Notes under the pieces: generated by a model
Database searches by the model: none
The model's input: the letters and a program-made list of their open reading frames with translations, nothing else
What the model was told of the DNA's origin: nothing
Made by a program: the position numbers and the translations under genes
Assembly: GCF_050490315.1 (NCBI RefSeq)
Contig: NZ_JBNPEO010000001.1
Span: 496,001-560,000 of the forward strand
Direction: 5' to 3'
DNA from: JBNPEO01 sp050490315
Lineage (GTDB): Bacteria > Actinomycetota > Actinomycetes > Actinomycetales > Micrococcaceae
DNA length: 64,000 nucleotides
In this document: positions 39,178 to 46,829 of the stretch, one piece after another
Layout of the letters: each line of letters begins with the position of its first letter
How positions within the stretch are numbered: the stretch's first letter is position 1

Positions 39178-39217
39178 CCCGTCAGTACATGGAATGTCCG
39201 GTACTGGCGGGCTTTTT
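39178..39217. terminator. Terminator after tRNA-Ala
   Basis: Stem CCCGTCAGTAC / GTACTGGCGGG (11 bp, one G-T pair) with a 12-base loop, followed by CTTTTT. Flanking CAAATAA and TTATTTG extend the symmetry, so it may also end the convergent lipoprotein transcript. Confidence 0.85.
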
Positions 39218-39222
39218 GTTTG

Positions 39223-39897
39223 TTATTTGAGGCTGAGCACGTCATCAATAGGGCGACTGTTAACTACTACCTGTGCACTCGTGGCCCCAGATGCAGCCAT
39301 GGCCGTGTATTCAAGTTGTGCCTTCGCCCGCGGAATGTCGCACACGCCACCCAGCCTAAACTGTCCCTCGAGCCAGATGGTGATGGTACTGCCGGACAGG
39401 TCCCCGGCAACATAGCTCAAATCTGACTGATACAAAGCGTTCACCAGTCCGGATTGACCGATTTCATGATCCTTGTTGGCCAGCAAGGTGCGGATGCTTG
39501 GACCCACCTGGTCAGTGAATCGGACCGGAGCAGTGGTGGTGGCAACGAGGCTATCTCCGCAACCTAACCCGGGACCAGCCACACCATTGTCACCTACGGC
39601 GATGTAGTAAATTGTCAGCGGCGCAGTCTGCTCCGGGAGCCCAGAACCAGCGGATTGGGTGGCCGTCGGTGTGGGCGTTTGCGTGAGTGTTGGCGTGCCC
39701 AAGGACGGGGTAGCCGTTTCGACCGTGGTTGGAGTCGGCGCCGTTGTGTTCGTGGGGGTTGCCGCTGTGTTTGACGTTGCGGATACGACTGAGGGTGCCG
39801 GGGTAGGCGGGCCGGTGCATCCCGTGAGTCCAACGAGGGCAGCGAAACCGAGAGTGTAGAGCGCTGAAGACCCGAGCCGGTGGTGCTTCGTCTGACA
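39223..39897 (-). pseudogene. 5'-truncated GerMN-like lipoprotein gene
   Basis: The open frame encodes a lipoprotein signal (KHHRLGSSALYTLGFAALVG, then LTGC), a Thr/Pro linker and a GerMN-like domain (LTIYYIAVGDNG ... LLANKDHEIGQSGLVNALYQ ... WLEGQFRLGGVCDIPRAKAQ). No ATG, GTG, TTG or CTG occurs before the lipobox: going upstream the codons are CAC CAC AAG ACG CAG TGT and then an in-frame TAG. The repeat copy 39885-40050 begins exactly here, so the native start has been replaced. An ACG precedes AAG at the expected position, but ACG is not a normal start. A TTG at 39702 would make a protein without export signal. Most likely inactive. Confidence 0.65.
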
Positions 39898-40050
39898 CTA
39901 GATTCGCTACAAAATTGGACATGCGCACCCGGGATTCCGGCTGCCCATGTCCAATTTTGTAGCGGGAGAAAGAACTAGCCCGCCACCACGGTGGTGATCT
40001 CACGCGCGGCGAGGTAATCGGCGTCGTGCACTTTGTTGGTGCGAATGAGC
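39885..40050. repeat. 166-bp direct repeat, copy 1
   Basis: Matches 40759-40924 in the same orientation with three mismatches (T/C at 39899 and two within GGTGATC[TC/CC][A/G]CG). It contains a hairpin at 39905-39964 and the last 76 bases of a glycoside hydrolase reading frame (stop 39975-39977, minus strand). The left edge coincides with the lost start of the lipoprotein gene. Confidence 0.93.
39905..39964. terminator. Long perfect hairpin in repeat copy 1
   Basis: Arms CGCTACAAAATTGGACATG and its exact reverse complement (19 bp), loop of 22 bases with a small inner CCGG pairing. AAAA and TTTT lie inside the arms. In copy 2 the same hairpin separates two convergent genes, so it is probably a bidirectional terminator. 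Confidence 0.6.
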
Positions 40051-40077
40051 ATAGGGATAATGCCTGGGTCGCGATGC
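39975..40077 (-). pseudogene. C-terminal remnant of a glycoside hydrolase paralogue
   Basis: On the minus strand the frame ending at the TAG 39975-39977 reads ...DPGIIPMLIRTNKVHD and ends DYLAAREITTVVAG. The intact hydrolase at 40849 ends DGIKPALIRTNKVHD... ARGITTVVAG. The match continues weakly upstream of the 166-bp identity (GIIPMLIR against GIKPALIR), so this is the tail of a diverged paralogue and not only a copied piece. The rest of that gene is absent; the ankyrin gene starts 45 bases away on the other strand. Confidence 0.6.
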
Positions 40078-40121
40078 GTTTGCTTTGATTCGGGGTGTCT
40101 GAAGGATTTGAGGGAGAGATA

Positions 40122-40769
40122 ATGATCACGGAGTGGCCGGGTGTGCTGGATCCCGAGCGGCTAAACGCGAGCCTCGTGGAGACCAATTTCCGAGTATCCG
40201 ATGCGGCAAGGGTTGGAAAATGGGACGAGGTCTTCCGGCTTCTCGACTCGGATAGCTTTGTGCATGTGAATCAATGGCGGGTAGGAGGCGGATCGTGGTT
40301 CACGCCGTTGCACCAAGCTGCGTGGCACGGGGCACCCGTGGTAATCGTGAATCGTCTCCTAAGGCTCGGAGCTTGGCGCTCACTGAGAAATGCCGACGGC
40401 GACAGGCCCATCGACATTGCCGCGAAGCGAGGTCATCACCATCTCTTTACCGCCTTGGCAGTCCCCGATTTGACGCTACAAGAGCAGCAGAATTTCACAT
40501 CCTGGGATGCTCATTTGGCTGGCCTCATTGCCGAACGCACTCGCACGCTAACGCCCACTAGATTTCGGCAAGTCCCGACCGAAATTCTCGCCTTGGACGA
40601 CTTGGAATCTCTCTGGGTCCCCTATCCCGGGATGTACGGCGGATTCGACGTGTCCATTTATAAGAATCGTTTGTTTGTTGAGAGCTGGAGCCGTGTAGTC
40701 GGTGGCTCAGGGCAGGCTCATGTGATTACCGAGCGGGACTGTGTACTTGTTGACCAAGGCTTCGTCTGA
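40122..40769 (+). CDS. Ankyrin-repeat-like protein
   Basis: Cytoplasmic protein of 215 residues with no signal or membrane segment. Residues about 35-110 look like two to three ankyrin repeats: DAARVGKWDEVFRLLDSD, GGSWFTPLHQAAWHGAPVVI, GDRPIDIAAKRGHHHLFTAL. The C-terminal half has WVPYPGMYGGFDVSIYKNRL and resembles a small alpha/beta domain I cannot name. ATG at 40122 with AGGGAGAG upstream. Its last codons (GFV, stop) lie inside repeat copy 2. Such small ankyrin proteins are often accessory and sometimes immunity factors; no toxin is seen here, so function is open. Confidence 0.8.
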   Translation: MITEWPGVLDPERLNASLVETNFRVSDAARVGKWDEVFRLLDSDSFVHVNQWRVGGGSWFTPLHQAAWHGAPVVIVNRLLRLGAWRSLRNADGDRPIDIAAKRGHHHLFTALAVPDLTLQEQQNFTSWDAHLAGLIAERTRTLTPTRFRQVPTEILALDDLESLWVPYPGMYGGFDVSIYKNRLFVESWSRVVGGSGQAHVITERDCVLVDQGFV

Positions 40770-40924
40770 CACCAGATTCGCTACAAAATTGGACATGCGC
40801 ACCCGGGATTCCGGCTGCCCATGTCCAATTTTGTAGCGGGAGAAAGAACTAGCCCGCCACCACGGTGGTGATCCCGCGCGCGGCGAGGTAATCGGCGTCG
40901 TGCACTTTGTTGGTGCGAATGAGC
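40759..40924. repeat. 166-bp direct repeat, copy 2
   Basis: Same orientation as 39885-40050, offset 874 bases. It holds the last 11 bases of the ankyrin gene, the hairpin, and the last 76 bases of the hydrolase gene; this is the copy in intact context. Confidence 0.93.
40779..40838. terminator. Hairpin terminator between ankyrin and hydrolase genes
   Basis: Exact 19-bp stem as in copy 1, placed between the convergent stops at 40769 and 40849. Position and the A/T-rich arm centres favour a bidirectional terminator. Confidence 0.65.
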
Positions 40925-42108
40925 GCTGGCTTGATTCCGTCGGTGGCGAGCCGGAGCCACGCCCCAAAAACCGGGCCTGCAGGGTCCGTGAGTGATCGGC
41001 CCAGGCCGGTGGACTCGTCGCCCGAATCGAAGGAAACGGCGGTGGCACGCTGTTGGACGGGGACCTGGGTTGCCTTCTGTTCGGCGATCAATTCCGCAAG
41101 CCTCCGCCCGGCCGGTTTGACCTTCCGCTCAGAATCCAAGAGACCCAAGGTGTATTCGAGCTCGGGGAAGTCAGCCAACTTCCGGCTTACATCGTGCGAA
41201 CACCACCACGTCACACCCCACACGTTCGGCACATCCAGCACCGGACGAAGACTGTCCTCAAGGAAGTCGGCAGCGCCCTCGGCCGGAATCGCAGGGTAGG
41301 GCGCCCCGATCTCCTGCAACCACACCGGCCGGCCCGGGTCATCCGCCCACGCCTGCGCCAACTGCACGAGGTAATCTGCAAACAGCGTCCTTGCAGGATG
41401 GCCCGAGGGGAACAATTGAGCCACGGCCGTGAAAACCCACGAATGCACAGTGGTGGCGTCCCCTAGGGTGGCCGCATGTCGCGGGGTGACAGGGCAGGAA
41501 TCCACGAACCACACGTTGTCATCGAAGCTGTGCTGGTGCATACCATCGGGGAGAACGCCGCCGATTTCATCAAGCTGACCGCGGATCCAGGCACCCATCT
41601 GATTCGGGGTGGTGAGCTGCTGCTCCGGATGACGAGTCACAGCGAACTGGTTCGTCTCATTCCCTAGAGTCATACCAAGGACGTTAGACCGAGCCGAGAT
41701 CTCCGTAGCGATCGCCCGCAAGAGGGCAGCCTGCGCCTGGATGACATCAGGATCCGTGTAGATGTTGCGGCGGTGCCAACTTGTCACCCAGGCCGGCAAA
41801 AAGTCGAAGCTCGACAAGTGCCCCTGCAAGCCGTCCACATTCACGTCTAGGCCGAACTCGGCGGCAGCATCCACCACCCGTCCCACATCGGCAATGCCTC
41901 GGGTGCGGATGTGTGTGCGGTTCGGTTGAAGCAACGGCCAGAGCGGAAACACCCGGACGTGATCTACACCCAAAGAGGCAATGGATTCGAAATCGGCCCG
42001 AACCGCGTTAAGATCTAGGTCCTGCCATGAATGGAACCAACCATCGCTCGGCGTGTAGTTCACGCCCCAGCGCAATGACCGCACGGGATCTCCGGATGCT
42101 GCACTCAT
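40849..42108 (-). CDS. GH5-like glycoside hydrolase (clan A)
   Basis: 419-residue (beta/alpha)8 hydrolase without signal peptide, so cytoplasmic. RWGVNYTPSDGWFHSWQDLD at the N-terminus, acid/base Glu in LGMTLGNETNQFAV, and nucleophile Glu in PVWLQEIGAPYP; WGVTWWCSHD forms the aglycone side. This resembles mannan- or cellulose-oligosaccharide hydrolases of GH5 and relatives; the substrate is unknown. ATG at 42108 with GGGAGA upstream. Its 3' end is duplicated at 39975. No sugar transporter adjoins it. Confidence 0.8.
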   Translation of the reverse strand: MSAASGDPVRSLRWGVNYTPSDGWFHSWQDLDLNAVRADFESIASLGVDHVRVFPLWPLLQPNRTHIRTRGIADVGRVVDAAAEFGLDVNVDGLQGHLSSFDFLPAWVTSWHRRNIYTDPDVIQAQAALLRAIATEISARSNVLGMTLGNETNQFAVTRHPEQQLTTPNQMGAWIRGQLDEIGGVLPDGMHQHSFDDNVWFVDSCPVTPRHAATLGDATTVHSWVFTAVAQLFPSGHPARTLFADYLVQLAQAWADDPGRPVWLQEIGAPYPAIPAEGAADFLEDSLRPVLDVPNVWGVTWWCSHDVSRKLADFPELEYTLGLLDSERKVKPAGRRLAELIAEQKATQVPVQQRATAVSFDSGDESTGLGRSLTDPAGPVFGAWLRLATDGIKPALIRTNKVHDADYLAARGITTVVAG

Positions 42109-42185
42109 CAATTTCTCCCTCGTTCTGACCCGCCAAAGAGTGGCTATTCTTGCGGGGCCCTCACCACGGCAGGATCACCGTGAAC

Positions 42186-43088
42186 CTACTGAAACACACT
42201 TGAGTTTCCTGGCACCAATACGCGCACGGATGCCTGCTCGATCGTCATCGTGGCAGGCAACGGACCGAGCATCTCGCCGTCGGCAAAAATACTCAGCGGT
42301 TTGTTCGCGTGGATTCGAATTTCCTTCCCGCGAACAAAGGAAATCCCGGGACGTTGCAAATGCCCGCCCCGAAAAGAGGCCAAAAATGTTGCCACCACCC
42401 GGAAAATTGAGGCTTCGCCCAGGCTCACAACGTCCAGGAGCCCGTCGTTGACCTTAGCCTCGGGACAAATGTGCAGGCCGCCGCCATATTGACCTACGTT
42501 CCCTACAGCTACAAACCAGCCTGGGAACGTGCTTTCCTGCCCATCTACGACGACGGTGAAGGTGACGTTCTTCCATTCGCGCAGTGCTTTGAGTCCGCCG
42601 TATAGGTACGTAAACGAGCCCAGATTCAGCTTGGCATCATTGCCGTACTGGTTGGCCAGCCCATCGAAGCCCACATTGGCCACACCAAAATAGGGCCGCC
42701 CGTTCACCAGCCCCAGATCAACGTCCCGTACCACCAGCGTACTTATGGACGCTACCGTTTCGACTGGATCCACCGGCAGGCCCAGACGCCGCACGGTGTC
42801 GTTGCCACGTCCGCCGGCCAGCGGCAAAAGAACAGCTCCTGACTGCCGGGCACCTCCGGCCGCCGCACCCAAAAAGCCGTCCCCGCCCAAAGACGCCACC
42901 ATCGTCCCGGGAGAGGCATGCGCTGCACGCTCGGTGGCCTCTTCGAGGTTTTCGGTGACCGTGACCGTGGGTGCATACCCCGCGGATCGGAGCGCTTTTT
43001 CAGTCGCTTCGCTGAGTTTCAAGGCACGGCCACGGCCCGACGTCGGGTTGACCAGTAGCATTACTTCTCGCGCCTGAGTGGGGCTCAC
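42186..43088 (-). CDS. Diacylglycerol kinase-family lipid kinase
   Basis: 300-residue DAGK_cat protein (YegS/DgkB type) that phosphorylates diacylglycerol or a related lipid. LLVNPTSGRGRALK, the nucleotide loop VASLGGDGFLGAAAGG, LPLAGGRGNDTVRRLG and DGLLDVVSLG are present; FADGEMLGPLPATMTI closes the C-terminal domain. In the usual GTGNDFAR motif the Thr is replaced by Arg (GGRGNDTVR). GTG at 43088 with GGGAGAAA upstream. Confidence 0.88.
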   Translation of the reverse strand: MSPTQAREVMLLVNPTSGRGRALKLSEATEKALRSAGYAPTVTVTENLEEATERAAHASPGTMVASLGGDGFLGAAAGGARQSGAVLLPLAGGRGNDTVRRLGLPVDPVETVASISTLVVRDVDLGLVNGRPYFGVANVGFDGLANQYGNDAKLNLGSFTYLYGGLKALREWKNVTFTVVVDGQESTFPGWFVAVGNVGQYGGGLHICPEAKVNDGLLDVVSLGEASIFRVVATFLASFRGGHLQRPGISFVRGKEIRIHANKPLSIFADGEMLGPLPATMTIEQASVRVLVPGNSSVFQ

Positions 43089-43191
43089 GACTTTCTCCCT
43101 GTAGCCTGTGGCGCCCTCCGCGAGTACACCAAAAAATTCTGATACTGGCGATCTCCGCTTCGGTCAGCAACTGCTCGCCCAGCAATACTAC

Positions 43192-43220
43192 TTGGACATG
43201 TAGAGTCGGGACCCTTATGA
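43192..43220 (+). promoter_or_regulatory. Possible promoter of the SDR gene
   Basis: TTGGAC (43192-43197), 17 bases, TTATGA (43215-43220) in the 240-base gap before 43329. The remainder of this gap shows nothing else I can interpret. Confidence 0.4.
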
Positions 43221-43328
43221 CTATCACTGCAAATAGGCCGACATGCTGGGCAGTATCAAGTACCTTGTTGGCCAAGGTGGGATTATGAATCCGGGCAGCC
43301 TCATTCCCTCAACGAAGACGGAGAAGTT

Positions 43329-44162
43329 ATGAACACCATCATTGGATCGCTCGAAGGATCAGTAGTGCTGATTACCGGCGCCGCAATGGGCATGGGAAAG
43401 ATCTATGCCCAACTCGCTGTAAAGGATCGGGCAAGCCACGTGGTGCTGTGGGACGTCAATGAAGAAACCCTCAACGCCACAGCCGCGGAACTGAGTGGCG
43501 GGGCCTCGGAAATCCATCCATATGTGGTGGACGTCAGCAAACTGGAGGACATCCAGGCTGCTGCCGAACGGGTCCGCTCGGAGGTTGGCTCACCGGACGT
43601 GCTGATCAACAATGCCGGAATTGTCCGCGGCAAGTACTTTTGGGAGCACGAGCAAAGTTCGGACATCGCCTTGACCATGAACATCAACAGCCTGGCCCTG
43701 ATGCACATTACTCGCGAGTTCTTACCGGCCATGATCGAGCGCAAACGTACTTCCAGAATTGTGAACGTTGCTTCCGCGGCAGGTCTCCTGGCCAATCCGA
43801 AGATGAGCGTTTATTGCTCCTCTAAGTGGGCCGTGATTGGGTGGAGTGAATCTTTGCGTCTGGAGCTCAAACAAGCCGGACACGGACATATTGGTGTTAC
43901 TACCTTCTGCCCCTCGTACATCAAAACGGGAATGTTCGAGGGAGCCCGTGGCCCATTGCTTACACCTCTGTTGGAACCGGAGGACGTTACGGAGCGTGTC
44001 TGGAAAGCCATGAAGGCTGCCACGCCGATCGTGATGATGCCGTGGACCGTCAAGCTCAGCACAGCTCTGCGCGGTGTACTTCCGGTGGCGGCGTGGGACG
44101 TTGTGGCAGATAAAGTTTTTGGGGTTTACAAGTCCATGGACCATTTCACTGGCCGGAAGTAG
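43329..44162 (+). CDS. Short-chain dehydrogenase/reductase
   Basis: Classical SDR of 277 residues: nucleotide motif TGAAMGMGKIYA, NNAG at about residue 96, catalytic Ser in VNVASAAG and Y-x3-K in VYCSSKWAV. Asp in VLWDVNEE after beta-2 suggests NAD(H). The C-terminal third is longer than usual, with MMPWTVKLSTALRGVLPVAAWDVVADK, which may contact a membrane. Substrate unknown. Its stop overlaps the convergent alkB gene by 17 bases. Confidence 0.87.
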   Translation: MNTIIGSLEGSVVLITGAAMGMGKIYAQLAVKDRASHVVLWDVNEETLNATAAELSGGASEIHPYVVDVSKLEDIQAAAERVRSEVGSPDVLINNAGIVRGKYFWEHEQSSDIALTMNINSLALMHITREFLPAMIERKRTSRIVNVASAAGLLANPKMSVYCSSKWAVIGWSESLRLELKQAGHGHIGVTTFCPSYIKTGMFEGARGPLLTPLLEPEDVTERVWKAMKAATPIVMMPWTVKLSTALRGVLPVAAWDVVADKVFGVYKSMDHFTGRK

Positions 44163-44853
44163 CGTCCGTTAGGCCAGTTACTCGCATGGTGATATTGATC
44201 CGCCCGCGGTTGATGCCACAACCCTCCGGGGCACTTGCCGGGATGATCTTCTGTACCCCGTGGAAGGCCAACCGTGCAGGACCGCCAAAAACAAACATGT
44301 CCCCTGAGGCCAGAGAGATGTCCTCATAGGGTTTGTTGCGGTTCTGCGAGTTGCCAAAACGGAATCGGCAAGAGTCGCCGATGGACAGGGACACCACCGG
44401 TGCTAGTGAGCGCTCCTCGGCGTCTTGATGCATCCCCATGTGAGCCTGCTCGTCGTAGTAATTCCCGAGGATAGCGTCTGGGCGGTAGTCAACTGCCGAG
44501 GCTGGTAGGGAACTCAGTGTAGGGCTGTGCCGCTGCGCTTCGGCGATGGCTTGTTGCCCGAGCCGTACCATCCAGTCCGGGACGTCCAAAACCTTATTGC
44601 CGTTGCCGTCCACTGCTTCACGCGAATATTGGTAGGGCCGCCAGTACCAACCCAAATGTACTGACTTGACGCTCATCGGATGACCGCCGACGAGCGGTGA
44701 CCGAGCCGGGACGGGACCCTGTGTCCACTCGCTGAAGCGCGCGACCAACCAGGACTGCTGCTCAAGGTTCAACCATCCCGGGACCCACACTGCACCGGGT
44801 CTCAGTTCGCGTGGGGGCCTGATCAGATCTGCGTCTGAGAAAAGATTGCTCAC
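44146..44853 (-). CDS. alkB: AlkB-family 2OG/Fe(II) dioxygenase
   Basis: Oxidative demethylase that repairs 1-methyladenine and 3-methylcytosine. The iron ligands are in HMGMHQDAEE (H-x-D) and RLAFHGVQKI (second His), and the 2-oxoglutarate Arg in GRINITMRVTG. The substrate-side NYYDEQAHMG fits AlkB. The GTG at 44853 overlaps the ogt TGA (GTGA) and has AAGGGG upstream. Length is 235 residues. Last gene of the sigma-ogt-alkB operon. Confidence 0.92.
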   Translation of the reverse strand: MSNLFSDADLIRPPRELRPGAVWVPGWLNLEQQSWLVARFSEWTQGPVPARSPLVGGHPMSVKSVHLGWYWRPYQYSREAVDGNGNKVLDVPDWMVRLGQQAIAEAQRHSPTLSSLPASAVDYRPDAILGNYYDEQAHMGMHQDAEERSLAPVVSLSIGDSCRFRFGNSQNRNKPYEDISLASGDMFVFGGPARLAFHGVQKIIPASAPEGCGINRGRINITMRVTGLTDATSGQ

Positions 44854-45512
44854 ACTGCCCCTTCTAGCTCCAGCAGAGCAGTCTTGGCCTCCACACCGCC
44901 CAAGTATCCACCCAACCCGCCATCCGAACGTAGCACTCGGTGGCACGGAATAACGATAGGCAGGGGATTGGTGGCACATGCCGTCCCCACTGCTCGGACG
45001 GCTTTGGGGTTCCCGGCCATCAGCGCCATGTCTTTGTACGTTTGCGTGTGCCCATAGGCAATTTGCGGCAAAAGCTGTTGAACTTGCCGACGGAATCCAG
45101 CCGAGAGTGAGTAGTCCAACGGCAGCTCGAAGCTGCGCCGAGTTCCAGCGAAGTACTCACTAATTTCACGGCTCGCCTCAACAAGCACAGATGGCGCTCG
45201 CAGAATCCGGCCGCCGAGTTTATTGGCCAGACTCTCAAGTACTTCGTTGTGGTCTTCTCGGTCAAAGGCCACGCGCACCAAACCGTGTTCTGTGGCTGCC
45301 AAAAGAAGCAGGCCCACAGGGGTCTCAACTGTGGTGTACGAAACGTCCACGATGCCTTCCTTCGCGGCCGCAGCGGCCAGCCGTTGATGTAACCGAGTCA
45401 GGTGATCCGCTGACGCCCAGACGAAGTCCAATGGCCCTTGGACGTCAGCCCGCTCCTGCAGACCTACGGGATGTTCGCGGTTGACGTCCTCCGGGGGGAA
45501 AATGACGGTCAT
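44850..45512 (-). CDS. ogt: Methylated-DNA-protein-cysteine methyltransferase
   Basis: Removes methyl from O6-methylguanine onto its own cysteine. The acceptor Cys is in NPLPIVIPCHRVLRSDGGLGGYLGG, preceded by GHTQTYKDMA. The N-terminus carries about 55 extra residues before the usual domain. The ATG at 45512 overlaps the stop of the upstream sigma gene (ATGA), and its stop overlaps alkB. There is no AraC domain or Ada zinc-binding Cys4, so it does not regulate itself as Ada does. Confidence 0.93.
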   Translation of the reverse strand: MTVIFPPEDVNREHPVGLQERADVQGPLDFVWASADHLTRLHQRLAAAAAKEGIVDVSYTTVETPVGLLLLAATEHGLVRVAFDREDHNEVLESLANKLGGRILRAPSVLVEASREISEYFAGTRRSFELPLDYSLSAGFRRQVQQLLPQIAYGHTQTYKDMALMAGNPKAVRAVGTACATNPLPIVIPCHRVLRSDGGLGGYLGGVEAKTALLELEGAV

Positions 45513-46042
45513 GACTTTGCTCCTTGCACTTTGAGCTGTTGTTCTGCCGCTGCGTAGCGTTCACCAATGACGGCTTCGAGAGAATCACGCATTCGGGCCA
45601 TTCCGTCAGATGCTGCCCGCCGGGCGGCGGCGGGAGTGCAGTCGAGCAGTTCGGCGATCTCTTTATAGGAGAACCCGGCAATGTGATGGTACGTCACAGC
45701 AAGGCGTTGCTTGAGAGTGAGGCTCGCTAGCGCCTCCCACAATTCGGTGTGTTCGGCTCCGGGAATTCCGAGCAGAGATGTACGTTCTGGAAGTTCATCT
45801 GTGGCCGTTTCGATGCGCTGCCGGCGACGGATCACGTCAATAGCTTTGCGGTGCGCAATGGTCACTAACCATGCCTCATGATTAGCTCCGCTTGGGAGAC
45901 CGGGGTAAGCCTTGAGTGCTGCTAGAAAGGTTTCTTGCCATGCGTCATCTGCATCCGCGTGTGGGCCCAGCACTGCTCGGCAGACCCGGATGACCGTGCC
46001 GCCGTGCAGCTCTATGAGCCGCTCAAAAGGCAGGGTTGTCAT
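45509..46042 (-). CDS. ECF-type RNA polymerase sigma factor
   Basis: 177-residue sigma factor: region 2 with DADDAWQETFLAAL and WLVTIAHRKAIDVIRRRQR, region 4 with LTLKQRLAVTYHHIAGFSYKEIAELLDCTPAAARR. The recognition helix is unusual, TPAAARRAASDGMARMR in place of a GTVKSR-like motif. ATG at 46042 with GGAGTG upstream. It heads an operon with two alkylation-repair genes joined by ATGA and GTGA overlaps, so it probably controls them. No anti-sigma gene lies adjacent. Confidence 0.88.
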   Translation of the reverse strand: MTTLPFERLIELHGGTVIRVCRAVLGPHADADDAWQETFLAALKAYPGLPSGANHEAWLVTIAHRKAIDVIRRRQRIETATDELPERTSLLGIPGAEHTELWEALASLTLKQRLAVTYHHIAGFSYKEIAELLDCTPAAARRAASDGMARMRDSLEAVIGERYAAAEQQLKVQGAKS

Positions 46043-46182
46043 GCTTCACTCCGCTACTAACCATCACTCTGCTCCGCTCGTTGCCATTACACACTGTAGA
46101 CGTGTGGCAGGCTGCAAATGTGAGGTTGAAACAGAAAAAACTTTGAAGTTGCCTACCCTAGTCTTTGCGGGACTTTCAGTTC

Positions 46183-46188
46183 TAGACT
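46183..46188 (+). promoter_or_regulatory. -10 box of the DHFR-family gene (leaderless)
   Basis: TAGACT ends 6 bases before the ATG at 46195, identical in sequence and spacing to alr and the aroE-like gene. Confidence 0.55.
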
Positions 46189-46194
46189 CAGCCC

Positions 46195-46806
46195 ATGCAC
46201 CCCAACGCTGAAACACCACGCTTGATCTATTCGGCAATTACATCTTTGGACGGTTACGTCGCTGATGAGGCTGGAGACTTCCAATGGAGCGCGCCCAATG
46301 AGGAAGTCCACGCGTTTATCAACGAACAAGAACGCAGTGTGGGAGTGCAATTGTTGGGGCGCAGAACCTATAACGTTATGGACGTGTGGGACGAGCTTTA
46401 CGGTGACACATCGCAACCCCAAGAGATGCAGGATTTCGCCAATATCTGGCATGGGCAGGACAAAGTCGTGTACTCACACTCTGCACAAGAGGTCAGCGCA
46501 CTGAGAACGCGGTGGTCCAGGAACTTTGAACCAGAAGCCATTCGAGAACTCATCAAAAATGCCGATTCCCATGTGGGAATCGGCGGTCCAACGCTTGGAG
46601 CCGAAGCGCTCAAAGCCGGGCTTGTGCAGGAGATTCAGCAGTATGTGAATCCGGTCATCATCGGCGGAGGTCTGAGTTTCTTGCCCCAGGGCCTCAAGCT
46701 AGATCTGCGGCTAGTGGAACAAAGAACTTTTGCCAATGGTGTGGTGTTCCTGCGTTACGAGGTTCTCGAAGAACTCGGCACAAACACCACACCGCCGGCC
46801 AGCTAG
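46195..46806 (+). CDS. Dihydrofolate reductase-family (RibD C-terminal) protein
   Basis: 203-residue NADPH-binding reductase of the RibD_C/DHFR superfamily. LIYSAITSLDGYVAD at the start, LLGRRTYNVM, GIGGPTLGAEALKAGLVQEI and NPVIIGGGLSFLP are typical. Such proteins are usually not essential DHFR and their substrate is unknown. Own leaderless promoter, divergent from the sigma operon. Confidence 0.83.
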   Translation: MHPNAETPRLIYSAITSLDGYVADEAGDFQWSAPNEEVHAFINEQERSVGVQLLGRRTYNVMDVWDELYGDTSQPQEMQDFANIWHGQDKVVYSHSAQEVSALRTRWSRNFEPEAIRELIKNADSHVGIGGPTLGAEALKAGLVQEIQQYVNPVIIGGGLSFLPQGLKLDLRLVEQRTFANGVVFLRYEVLEELGTNTTPPAS

Positions 46807-46829
46807 AAGACTAGGGAAAGTCGAAGAAA

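Noticed and set aside
39590..40186. Minus-strand open frame of 198 codons across repeat copy 1
   Set aside because: It reads the lipoprotein and hydrolase remnants out of frame and shows no domain.
40122..40769. Ankyrin protein as immunity factor of a toxin system
   Set aside because: No toxin, secretion-system or polymorphic-toxin fragment adjoins it; the idea rests only on a general association.
39885..40924. Insertion sequence or transposon carrying the ankyrin gene
   Set aside because: No transposase, no terminal inverted repeats, and a 166-bp repeat is far too long for a target-site duplication.
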